Assembly (NCBI GenBank): GCA_964567745.1
Contig: CAZMNY010000019.1
Location: 62,001 to 126,000 of the forward strand
Direction of reading: 5' to 3'
Length of the DNA: 64,000 nucleotides
Source: CAZMNY01 sp964567745
Lineage (GTDB): Bacteria; Planctomycetota; Planctomycetia; Pirellulales; Pirellulaceae
The notes below the pieces were generated by a model, which ran no database searches, was not told the DNA's origin, and worked only from the letters and a program-made list of their open reading frames with translations. Positions 49,201 through 56,316 of the stretch are shown one piece after another (the stretch's first letter is position 1; the number at the start of each line of letters is the position of its first letter). The position numbers and the translations under genes were made by a program.

Positions 49201-50112
49201 AGCCAAGAGTGCCGTCGGTGTGACCGCTAATGGTGGTGGCGACGCGAGCGACGTTAGTGAGAGGCCGACACCGACGAGCGAAACTAAGAGCCCCAAGATG
49301 ATCGGCAGTACGACGGATGTCGGAAGTGGAGACACAATTCCGCCGGTTCGCTGTTGCATCACCCGCAGCGAAGCATCGGCACTCAACCAAACAGGAATCA
49401 CAACCAGGACGCAGCCGAATCCGAGCCAAGCGATTTGGCTGTGCTCTAGAAAATAAGCGACGTAGATCGCTAGAAACTGAGTGCTCAAGATCAAGGCTGG
49501 AACGAACCCCGCCACTTTCAATTGTCGCCCTTCCTCGCTGAGCCAGAAACTCCGTCTGGCCGCCTTTAAGACTCCGCCGCACACAACGAGCCACAGCAGG
49601 CCCATGAATCCTTGGCCGAGATAGCCGAGCGGAGCGATGTGCGGCGCGGCGATGATTGAGAAACAGAGCGCCAGATAGGAGCAAAGAAATGTGGCTTGCC
49701 GACCTTGAAAGAACCGGTCGAAGACGCGGACGGCGGTCCACCATGCGAGCGCCGCGTTGACGGCGAGCAATGCCAACAGCAACGGAAGATCTTGCACCGA
49801 GGAGACTAACAAGTTCCAACCGAAAAAAGTCATCGGTACGAGGATCACTGCGGTTGCCAGAAGGAACTTGCTTGTCTTCCGCAAACCGAGCGCCGTCTCG
49901 GCTTTCACTCCGAGAAACACGAATCCGTAGGCATAGGCAAGCAGGACGGCGAACTTGACCACTCCCGCCATTTGCTCCCAGTGAGAAGTGACCATCATCA
50001 GAGACGATCCGACCACGATGAGCATGCCGATGGTCAGCAGCCACTTGATATTCTTCTCTTGCAAAAACGCGTCGAAAAACCGCACCGCATTAGACGTGTC
50101 ATCCGAATTCAT
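46288..50112 (-). CDS. Giant polytopic membrane protein of unknown function
   Basis: A 1274-residue protein that is nearly all membrane helices; I estimate 30 or more. The start is polar (residues 1-20, ending DAFLQEKNIKW), followed by LLTIGMLIVVGSSLMMVTSHW and the LGLRKTSKFLLATAVILVP segment. Hydrophilic breaks occur near residues 505-520 and 770-830, the latter being acidic and Arg-rich. The architecture recalls multi-TM DUF families such as DUF2157/DUF2339, but I cannot assign one. No transporter or enzyme motif was seen. AAGGGG precedes the ATG at 50112. It is the first gene of the block that includes pspA. Confidence 0.8.
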   Translation of the reverse strand: MNSDDTSNAVRFFDAFLQEKNIKWLLTIGMLIVVGSSLMMVTSHWEQMAGVVKFAVLLAYAYGFVFLGVKAETALGLRKTSKFLLATAVILVPMTFFGWNLLVSSVQDLPLLLALLAVNAALAWWTAVRVFDRFFQGRQATFLCSYLALCFSIIAAPHIAPLGYLGQGFMGLLWLVVCGGVLKAARRSFWLSEEGRQLKVAGFVPALILSTQFLAIYVAYFLEHSQIAWLGFGCVLVVIPVWLSADASLRVMQQRTGGIVSPLPTSVVLPIILGLLVSLVGVGLSLTSLASPPPLAVTPTALLAAIVLAVVATRFDRREIAWGAILMLTLAYNFSPAFFLETARVLVDAAARAVDQPKLPYAYYGLTYLPLLAAMTFTTRFVGRETMSLWRKPLAQFSCGATCLLLILAMTSYSALAVVSAPLGVLLCVQAIVFRERMLVAFSGLAVVIFCWGLPATSFLGVAAEHLAIVRTLSLLSGAAILTVAGSIFDGRLLQIPTSMKNAASNDVDERLNIEGGMLRFIGGMLSLVTATHWVVYANAFETINGGLAAVAIALVLLGQALIWTRTLLGGAAIILISSMGYIWGATFADGPQLLSIAFAQAAIQWAVGYALRANETSRWSQSFGKANDAISKLGLGVLMLLSLPIIAATIALAVDRSAMPSTVFDWEYLLLSLCLFDWARRRARAVCAAGGAVVLIMVCGQFGVAYGIGAGHAISTCVLAATAGAAALVAVSLVPTTWLLRKNGSSALRELKGWVGQTFNTTAFLAIAQRVVDPKSGIEFLDVFESESIDQDDKVERLRSDTPIRHWTESIAQNVFTPAMLVATLTLIVVVAISTIVFPFWIRIAGLMSLASLAVACLIRRDADEARIFATLASWSGLVVLADLLQAGQQDWIAELCTMHGLTSLPWLTLAASICHLGWDRIGQDETPFQRATRASQRVGLASLIAIGLGITFLATLQGEMEVGIAGTASLAAVFGWFSVSQGNRAVRDQSTSRAWGAIVIGLFGALFVIIVTGLRLGLASALPGTLGLGAAFYVVSRLVRHRERLAVLSDPMEQVALAAPLAATALAVWQHVTADPVWLGWNSLLLLGGAAFYLWRAIEQPNRWFALLSGLVFNAAMFLLWRELQVDDPQFYLAPIGLSILLVVELLGEEIPAACRNPLRYGGALTILVSPSFHILDGQWLHLFALMAFSVLVALAGIAIRVRALLYAGVAFLLADLTAIVVHGCIDNISLLWLAGIALGAAVLALGAFAENQRERLLQQLRAVTSDLRSWR

Positions 50113-50556
50113 CACGTTCCCCTTCTGGCTTGATTGGAAACTTTCACGTTCGCGACATAATCAAACGGCGGGCCAATTCGACAGAGAATCTCGTGATGTC
50201 GGTTAAGTTGTTTCGTTGCTAGGGATTGCGAACGGAGCGATCGGAGAGGGCGGCAGGCGACGTGCAGTCTCGAGACGGCAGGCGGGCGCCGCGCCAAAGT
50301 GGCGGACTGGGGTGGAGAAAATTCCCGGGAAAACGAGTTTTTTTGAGCGAGCGATTACGCCACTTGCTGAGAAATGGGCGAACTCTTTGCGTGTTTGCAG
50401 CGTCTAATAAGTAGAAGAACTGCTCGTGGGAAGCGAATAACGGGTAGGAACCGGCGAGTGGACAGAGAAACAGCGTGGACAGAGAAACGGGCGAAATGAA
50501 TCGTCTTGGCAAATTTGTTGTTGCAGGGACGCGGCGCCAACATGGGAGCGACCGCG
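50113..50556. other. Divergent intergenic region, giant membrane gene / 61-residue gene (444 bases)
   Basis: No gene supported. It should contain the promoter of the pspA-containing block. On the minus strand at 50160-50175 there is TGGCCCG-N4-TTGAT, close to a sigma-54 promoter but lacking the -12 GC. A TTCCCGGGAA palindrome followed by seven Ts lies at about 50325-50345. Confidence 0.4.
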
Positions 50557-50742
50557 ATGTCTAAACAAGAAACAGATCGAGCTCAGCTTCTGTTAGCCGA
50601 TGACGGCCCTGGCCGCATCTACGCTGACATGGAGGCCTTCTTCGAGTTCAGTTTCTACATGGCCGAGGAGCTTGAAGACCTCGTCGCCCTCTGGGAGCAC
50701 AAGTCAGCCCCTGCCGCGACGGGCGAACGGCGTTTGGGATAG
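50557..50742 (+). CDS. Small acidic protein of unknown function
   Basis: 61 residues from the ATG at 50557, with GGGAG eight bases upstream; longer starts at 50542 and 50506 are in frame. The core (DMEAFFEFSFYMAEELEDLV, then ALWEH) is a strongly amphipathic acidic helix with aromatic residues, unlike random translation. I think it is a small conserved planctomycete protein, but cannot prove it without comparison. No signal peptide. Confidence 0.5.
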   Translation: MSKQETDRAQLLLADDGPGRIYADMEAFFEFSFYMAEELEDLVALWEHKSAPAATGERRLG

Positions 50743-51458
50743 GGCCAAGTGACGTGGGCAAACTCGATTCATTCCTGTCGATTTCCACCGGCTCAGATTG
50801 TTGCTAGCAACCGGCAAGAAATGCCGTTGCTTGGATTTCGGCCCCCTTCTATACTCTCGCGCCCAAACGTCATGTGGCTTTTGCGCAGACTTTTCGGATT
50901 CGGCAAAGTTTGCCGAGAACCAACGTCGAGGAGTCGTGCGTATAAAACGACAGGCGAACGGGCGGCATAAGCAGGAGAATTTGCCGCCCTGGGTCGAAGC
51001 GTTTGGCGGACATCTTTGAGTAGCCGGAAGAAACGGAGTACTCGAAGCGGATTGCGTGAGTGTGCCAAGTGAGCGTGAAGGTATTGCCCGCTTATCCGTC
51101 GCTGCCGTGGATTAACGCTACAAGGAGGTAGTTAGCGGAATTCGTTCAAAGTTCGTCGGTGCCGCGCCGATACTTGTGTCTGCGTTCGCGAGGTCTCTCT
51201 TAAACGGCCAAGGACAGCGCATTCCAGACACGGATCGCGACGCCAACATTGGAAAACGTAGGAAATGGGAACGCCGCATGGCGTTGTCAGCGCTGTTGTC
51301 AGGGCCGGTTTTTCGGCTAGCAACTTTGTTTCTGCATCGCGCTGCAGCCTTTGCGACGTCCCGTGAGATTTCATCCACACTCGACGGTTCGGAATTGACA
51401 ACGTATCTTGGTAAGTAGCCAAGGCGTTGCGGTTCTCCCGTCCCATGGAGAGACCCAG
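50743..51458. other. Gene-poor region upstream of flgM (716 bases)
   Basis: Frames exist on both strands, but none reads like a protein. A perfect palindrome TCGGCAAA-G-TTTGCCGA lies at 50900-50916. The 3' part contains GTTGTCAG twice (about 51284 and 51296). It may hold a long leader, a regulatory RNA or decayed sequence. Confidence 0.4.
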
Positions 51459-51737
51459 ATGCAAATCCACGGCTTGGGACCGGTTCACGGCCCGCAACCG
51501 ACTAACGCAACTCACCGCCCACAAATCGCGCAGCATACCCAGCCCAATCGCAGCGCGGCCGGAGTCGACGAATTGGACATTTCACCCGAAGCGCAACTGC
51601 TCAGTGAAACTCGCGATATCCCAGATATCCGAGCGGACCGAGTTGCGGAGATTCGAGCATCGATCGCGTCGGGCTCGTATGAGACCGAAGAGAAGATCAG
51701 CTTGGCGCTAGACCGCTTGCTCGAAGAGATTGGCTAA
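51459..51737 (+). CDS. flgM: FlgM-like anti-sigma-28 factor
   Basis: A 92-residue protein. The N-terminal third is polar and probably disordered (His, Pro, Gln rich); the C-terminal half has the FlgM pattern VDELDISPEAQLL, then RADRVAEIRASIASGSYE and ALDRLLEEI. FlgM binds the flagellar sigma factor until the basal body is finished and then leaves through the export apparatus. GGAG lies about eight bases before the ATG; a frame to 51408 is open. No other flagellar gene is in the window, so this is an orphan copy. Confidence 0.8.
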   Translation: MQIHGLGPVHGPQPTNATHRPQIAQHTQPNRSAAGVDELDISPEAQLLSETRDIPDIRADRVAEIRASIASGSYETEEKISLALDRLLEEIG

Positions 51738-51753
51738 CGCTTTCGCGTGGAAG

Positions 51754-51818
51754 CTGATTCACCCAACGAGTTGATTCACCCAACGAGTTGATTCACCCAA
51801 CGAGCAAGACTCGTTGGG
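51754..51818 (+). repeat. 17-base tandem repeat ending in a hairpin, downstream of flgM
   Basis: Three direct copies of (C/T)TGATTCACCCAACGAG at 51754-51804 are followed by CAAGA and CTCGTTGGG (51810-51818). The last copy can therefore pair with the final arm as a 9-bp hairpin. No T-tract follows. Confidence 0.85.
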
Positions 51819-51981
51819 GTCGATCTTCCTTGGCCGCGCGTTCGACCCCGGCAGGCTCAGGCGTCTTTCGCAATGTCGCGAAGGCGAGCGTCGGGCTATC
51901 AATTGTCTCTGAGCGATAACGCTTTCGAATCGCCCCGCAATTTGGTTCGAACAGGTCGAGGTTGGCCGTCTTGAATGCAAT

Positions 51982-52278
51982 TCAATTCGCTTCTTGACGG
52001 GCAGACTTGGCGGAGTCGGATTTGCTTTGCGAAAGACGTTCTTTGCTCAGTCTCATGAAGGCGCACGTGATCGTTTCATGATAGATCTCAGGGCGGCCTC
52101 GGCTGGTCGCTAGTGCCTTGGCACCTTGGCGAAACGCGTCCGTCGCTGGATCCAAGTCCATCTCTCGCAGCGGCAGTCAGGCGACTTGGACATGGTCTTC
52201 GTGTGAAAACGTCTCGCACGAACCGTCCGCAAAGCACGCGAGCAATTCGAGTTCGCTGGGATCAGGGTTGGCAGACAT
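51982..52278 (-). pseudogene. Conserved small gene interrupted by one in-frame UGA
   Basis: From the ATG at 52278 the frame reads MSANPDPSELELLACF, then FSHEDHVQVA, hits TGA at codon 34 (52177-52179), and continues in the same frame as LPLREMDL, RPEIYHETITCAFMRLSKERL to a TGA at 51982. Both halves match, in order, a widespread small family of unknown function with HxDHVxxAW and YHETIT motifs. In that family the interrupted position is normally Trp (TGG), so one G-to-A change explains it. The ATG overlaps hisH by 17 bases. Sequencing error, a true pseudogene and UGA read-through are the options. Confidence 0.75.
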
Positions 52279-52912
52279 CTTGACTTGCCCTGTCCGCTGG
52301 GTCCGTCTTGAGTTGGCAGAAGTTTTCTAACAGCTTCAAGCCGTCGCGCTGACTCTTCTCCGGATGAAACTGAGTTGCGAAGAGGTTGCCCTTCCAGATC
52401 ATCGCGCAAAACGGGGAAGGGTAGTCCGCCTCGATCGCGACCACATCGGGGTCTTCAGGCACCACGTAATAGGAGTGGACAAAGTAGAAATGGGCTCCGT
52501 CTTCAATTTCAGAGAGAATCGGCGCCCGTTTGACGATGCGCGCTTCGTTCCAGCCCATGTGGGGAACTTTGAGCCCTTCGGCAGGTTGAAACCGGACGAC
52601 CTTGCCGGGGACGATGCCAAGTCCCTCATACTCTCCGTCTTCGTAGCTGACGTCGAACAGCATCTGCAAGCCCAGGCAGATACCGAGAAAGGGCTTATCG
52701 GCCTGAATCGCGTCGCGGATGGGCTGGACGAGATCTCGGCGTTTGATTTCCGCAATTGCATCGCGGAACGCGCCAACGCCAGGCAGGACAAGTTGGTCTG
52801 CGGCGGCAAGTTGTCGCGGGTCGGACGTGATGACCACCTCTGCGCCGCACTTTTCCAGGGCCTTCTGCACGCTGCGCAAGTTGCCCATTTGATAGTCAAT
52901 GACCGCGATCAT
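52262..52912 (-). CDS. hisH: Imidazole glycerol phosphate synthase, glutaminase subunit
   Basis: A 216-residue class I glutamine amidotransferase supplying ammonia to HisF in histidine synthesis. The N terminus MIAVIDYQMGNLRSV is diagnostic, Cys79 in GICLG is the nucleophile, and His183 and Glu185 in FHPEKS complete the triad. It is about ten residues longer at the C terminus than usual, where the downstream interrupted gene overlaps. hisA lies about 2.6 kb away on the other strand; hisF is not in the window. Confidence 0.97.
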   Translation of the reverse strand: MIAVIDYQMGNLRSVQKALEKCGAEVVITSDPRQLAAADQLVLPGVGAFRDAIAEIKRRDLVQPIRDAIQADKPFLGICLGLQMLFDVSYEDGEYEGLGIVPGKVVRFQPAEGLKVPHMGWNEARIVKRAPILSEIEDGAHFYFVHSYYVVPEDPDVVAIEADYPSPFCAMIWKGNLFATQFHPEKSQRDGLKLLENFCQLKTDPADRASQDVCQP

Positions 52913-52984
52913 GTATTTTCCGTTTGTTGGAGGGCGACGAATAGTCGACAGCCGAGTTTGCAGTTGCTCTCGGTGAACGACCAG

Positions 52985-53488
52985 CTAAAGCAGATCTTGG
53001 CGGCGCTTGATTCGCCTTTTCGATTTCGAACAGGCGTCGCAGACGCCTTGGATGATCAACCGATGGCCGGACACGCGAAAGCGATGATCTCGGGCGACGG
53101 CGTTTCGCAACGAGATCAGATCCTCGCTATGAAATTCGAACAGGCCTTCGCATTCGGTGCAGTAGAGATGATCATGCTGCGGATAGCCGTAGTCGTGCTC
53201 GTACACGGCCCTGCCATCGAGCTCCATTCTTCGCAGCAGTCCGGCGTCGACGAAATCGTTGAGTGTCCGATACACAGTCGCTCGGCCCATATAGCCTTCC
53301 TGGCCCTTCGACGGCAATTGGTCGATCAGAGCGTCGACGTCGAAGTGATCGTGTCGGCTGAACACGTGGTCGATCAGCAACCGCCGCGGCGCCGTGTTGC
53401 GCATTCCCTTGCTTCGTAAATACTCCTCGAATCGCTCCTTGGGCGACAGCGAAACTGTGACTTCGCCCAATGAGTATTGATCATTCAT
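52985..53488 (-). CDS. fur: Fur family transcriptional regulator
   Basis: A 167-residue metal-dependent repressor. The winged helix includes RLLIDHVFSRHDHFDVD and the recognition segment MGRATVYRTLNDFVDAGLL. HDHLYCTEC and GVCDACSK supply two CxxC motifs for a structural zinc, with further His residues for regulatory metal. By eye it resembles Fur more than Zur or PerR, but the metal is not certain. The ATG at 53488 fits the domain; the frame continues to 53608 without family-like sequence. Inverted repeats just upstream may be an autoregulatory operator. Confidence 0.9.
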   Translation of the reverse strand: MNDQYSLGEVTVSLSPKERFEEYLRSKGMRNTAPRRLLIDHVFSRHDHFDVDALIDQLPSKGQEGYMGRATVYRTLNDFVDAGLLRRMELDGRAVYEHDYGYPQHDHLYCTECEGLFEFHSEDLISLRNAVARDHRFRVSGHRLIIQGVCDACSKSKRRIKRRQDLL

Positions 53489-53883
53489 GTCAAGCACCCG
53501 GAATCGCGGCTTATTGAGACATTGCAGTCTCGAATGCTGAATTAGATGGGAAATGAAGGTTGCTCCCTGTCTCAATAAGATTCTATCGCGCGTCCGCCGA
53601 TTCGGCAAAGGGCCTATCTCTCAGGTTGCCCGTTTGTTGCTGCGAACCATGCAGAGGACGGTTCATTCCAGAGCTAGGTTCGGTTTGCCGCCGGATAGGC
53701 GTCTGATTCTAGGCCTGCCCGCCCCCGGTCCCGACTGGGCGGCTGGGTTGACTGGTCGGCTGGGGTTGACGCGAAGCAAGTCTGTCTAGGCCCCGTTTGA
53801 CGGTGACGGCCTTTGCGAGACAATTGGTCTTTGACTAGGTCTCCAACAACGTCGCTCGATGTAGCGGAAGGTGCGAATTAAGG
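53489..53883. other. Divergent intergenic region fur / purB (395 bases)
   Basis: No gene supported. It holds the fur-proximal inverted repeats (53510-53579, listed separately) and presumably the purB promoter. The 53690-53790 part contains GGCTGG/GACTGG-type short repeats only. Confidence 0.45.
53510..53579 (-). promoter_or_regulatory. Candidate fur operator: GAGAC-type inverted repeats
   Basis: CTTATTGAGACA (53510-53521) and its exact complement (53568-53579) flank a 46-base spacer, 22 bases upstream of the fur ATG. A third half-site GTCTC (53527-53531) forms a GAGAC-N6-GTCTC palindrome with the first. Position and symmetry suggest binding by a dimeric regulator, possibly Fur itself. Confidence 0.5.
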
Positions 53884-55314
53884 ATGAGTGAATACGACCG
53901 GTACCAAAACCCTCTAGTCGTTCGTTACGCGTCGCAGGAAATGAGCGAGTTGTGGAGTGATCAGCGCAAGTTTTCGACTTGGCGGCGGCTTTGGCTTGCG
54001 CTTGCCGAGGCTGAGCAGGAAGCGGGGCTGGACATTTCGGACGAGCAGCTTGGGCAGCTACGCGAGCACCTGGACGACATCGATTTCGCCGTGGCGGCCA
54101 AGCATGAGAAAGCCCGGCGCCACGACGTTATGGCTCATGTCGAGACGCTCAAGGAGCTCTGTCCTGAAGCGGGCCCGATCATTCACTTGGGTGCGACAAG
54201 CTGTTTTGTCACGGACAATACTGATCTGATTCTGCTACGCGAGGCGTTGAAGCTTGTCGCAACACGACTTGCCGGCGCCATCGATCGCCTCGCCTCGTTC
54301 GCTGAACAAACAAAAGACATGCCGTGTCTTGGATTCACCCACTTGCAACCGGCTCAGCCGACAACGGTTGGCAAGCGAGCATGTTTGTGGACCTATGATC
54401 TGGTTATGGACCTCGAGGAGTTGGAGCACCGACTCGAACAGCTGAAGGCTCGCAGCACGAAAGGGACGACGGGCACTCAGGCCAGCTTTCTCCACTTGTT
54501 CGACGGCGATTCTGAAAAAGTCGGCCGGTTGGAGGCCCGAGTTGCGGAGAAGATGGGTTTTGCGGAAACCTATCCCGTTACTGGGCAGACCTATTCGCGC
54601 AAGATCGATTCGCAAGTCCTCAACGTGCTTTCAGGAATCGCTCAGAGCGCCCACAAGATCGCCACGGACTTCCGCATCCTCGCTCATCGCAAAGAATTGG
54701 AAGAGCCGTTTGGCAAGTCACAGATTGGCTCGAGCGCGATGCCTTACAAACGCAACCCGATGAAGTCCGAACGAATTTGCTCGCTCGCTCGGTTTGTGAT
54801 GAGTGTCGAATCGAGTCCAGCTCAAACGCTGGCGACTCAATGGATGGAGCGTACGCTCGACGACAGCGCCAATCGGCGGATTGTCATCCCGCAGGCGTTT
54901 CTCGCGGTCGATTCGATCCTGGCCATTCTGCAAAACGTGGCCGGGGGACTGGTCGTCTATCCCGCGGTCATCGCCAAAAACCTCGGTTCGGAGCTGCCCT
55001 TCATGGCGAGCGAGAACATCATGATGGAGGCCGTTAAGGCGGGTGGCGATCGACAGGAATTGCACGAGCAGATTCGTAAACACAGCTTGGCGGCGGGGGA
55101 TCAGGTCAAGCAGCACGGTCGCGACAATGACTTGCTGCAACGACTCAAGGACGATCCGCTTTTCAATTCGGTGGATATCGATGCGTTCTCCGAGGCAACA
55201 CGCTTCACTGGTCGATCGGTCGAGCAGGTCGACGCGTTTCTCGCCAGTCACATCGACCCCATCCGCACTCGCTACCGTGAATCGCTGGAAGACGAGGTGG
55301 AGCTGCACGTGTGA
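53884..55314 (+). CDS. purB: Adenylosuccinate lyase
   Basis: A 476-residue fumarase/aspartase-superfamily lyase acting twice in purine synthesis. HDVMAHVETL includes a catalytic-site His region, FTHLQPAQPTTVGKR is the second block, and the signature loop GSSAMPYKRNPMKSE contains the catalytic Ser. The length is that of the longer PurB type. The ATG at 53884 is only just after an AAGG; GGAAGG lies about 14 bases upstream. hisA follows at 239 bases on the same strand. Confidence 0.97.
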   Translation: MSEYDRYQNPLVVRYASQEMSELWSDQRKFSTWRRLWLALAEAEQEAGLDISDEQLGQLREHLDDIDFAVAAKHEKARRHDVMAHVETLKELCPEAGPIIHLGATSCFVTDNTDLILLREALKLVATRLAGAIDRLASFAEQTKDMPCLGFTHLQPAQPTTVGKRACLWTYDLVMDLEELEHRLEQLKARSTKGTTGTQASFLHLFDGDSEKVGRLEARVAEKMGFAETYPVTGQTYSRKIDSQVLNVLSGIAQSAHKIATDFRILAHRKELEEPFGKSQIGSSAMPYKRNPMKSERICSLARFVMSVESSPAQTLATQWMERTLDDSANRRIVIPQAFLAVDSILAILQNVAGGLVVYPAVIAKNLGSELPFMASENIMMEAVKAGGDRQELHEQIRKHSLAAGDQVKQHGRDNDLLQRLKDDPLFNSVDIDAFSEATRFTGRSVEQVDAFLASHIDPIRTRYRESLEDEVELHV

Positions 55315-55334
55315 CGTCGGCTGCACTTGCGGCC

Positions 55335-55526
55335 TTAGTTGAAGCTGGGCGGCACTAGGTTGTAAGGCAACTTGTGGAGGCCGGTCAGGATCTGTCCATG
55401 CTTGCCACGGCCATTTTTCTGTGCGATATTTTCGGTTTGCCCCGTGTAGTTGATTCGCATCAATGGATTCAGCCCGGCGGCAGGCGAGCCAGAAGACGCG
55501 GCGAGTGAAGTGACCTGATTTTTCAT
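55335..55526 (-). CDS. Putative 63-residue protein
   Basis: A short frame from the ATG at 55526 (MKNQVTSLAAS) ending LHKLPYNLVPPSFN. I recognise no family. The 3' half has GC-rich third positions like neighbouring genes, which is why it is listed; no strong Shine-Dalgarno is visible. It is divergent from hisA, so the region may simply be a leader. Confidence 0.35.
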   Translation of the reverse strand: MKNQVTSLAASSGSPAAGLNPLMRINYTGQTENIAQKNGRGKHGQILTGLHKLPYNLVPPSFN

Positions 55527-55553
55527 TTTTGATTCAGATTCGACCGGTTCAAT

Positions 55554-56270
55554 ATGCAGATATGGCCCGCCATCGATCTCCGCGGCGGTAAATGTGTCCG
55601 CCTGAAGCAGGGCGATTATGCGCGTGAGACAGTCTATGCCGACGACCCGGTGGCGATGGCGAGGCAATGGGTATGCGAGGGGGCTGAGTTTCTTCACTTG
55701 GTCGACCTGGACGGTGCCCGAGACGGCACGACCGCAAATCGAGAGGCGGTCAGAGCGATCGTCGAAGCGGTCGACATCCCGTGTGAATTGGGTGGCGGAG
55801 TCCGCGACGAGGCGACCATCGACGCCTATCTCGATCTTGGCTTGGCTCAGCTCGTGGTCGGGACACGGGCTCTGCGGGAGCCTGATTGGTTTCGAGGTGT
55901 CTGCCAAGCTCGGCCCGACAAGTTGGTTCTTGGCGTCGATGCACGCGACGGTAAAGTGGCGACTGACGGCTGGTTGGAGACGAGTGGCGAAGACGCGGTC
56001 GAACTGGCTCGTCGATTCGATGACCTTCCCTTGGCGGCCATCGTCTATACGGACATCGCGAAAGACGGAATGTTGGAAGGGACCAACCTAGGCGCCATGC
56101 GAGCGATGAACGAAGCCGTTGCTGCGCCGGTGATTGCGTCTGGCGGCGTCACTTCGGAAGAGGACGTACGGCAACTCGCCGAGATTTCGATGGCGGGATG
56201 CATAATTGGTCGAGCACTATACGAGGGCCGTTTGACGCTGCGCGACGCACTAGCTGCAGTCGTCGCCTGA
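55554..56270 (+). CDS. hisA: Phosphoribosylformimino-AICAR ribotide isomerase
   Basis: A 238-residue TIM barrel catalysing the fourth step of histidine synthesis. Asp8 in AIDLRGG and Asp129 in LGVDARDG are the catalytic pair; LVDLDGAR, ELGGGVR and VIASGGV form the phosphate-binding loops. The protein starts at MQIWPAIDL. It is followed after 46 bases by the EF-G-like gene on the same strand. Confidence 0.97.
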   Translation: MQIWPAIDLRGGKCVRLKQGDYARETVYADDPVAMARQWVCEGAEFLHLVDLDGARDGTTANREAVRAIVEAVDIPCELGGGVRDEATIDAYLDLGLAQLVVGTRALREPDWFRGVCQARPDKLVLGVDARDGKVATDGWLETSGEDAVELARRFDDLPLAAIVYTDIAKDGMLEGTNLGAMRAMNEAVAAPVIASGGVTSEEDVRQLAEISMAGCIIGRALYEGRLTLRDALAAVVA

Positions 56271-56316
56271 TGGTTCTCTGAGACATTATTTCATAGATCG
56301 TTTGAAAGGGACTGGC

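Noticed and set aside
51118..51418. Frames of about 80 codons on both strands upstream of flgM
   Set aside because: They overlap each other, lack Shine-Dalgarno sequences and show no conserved pattern.
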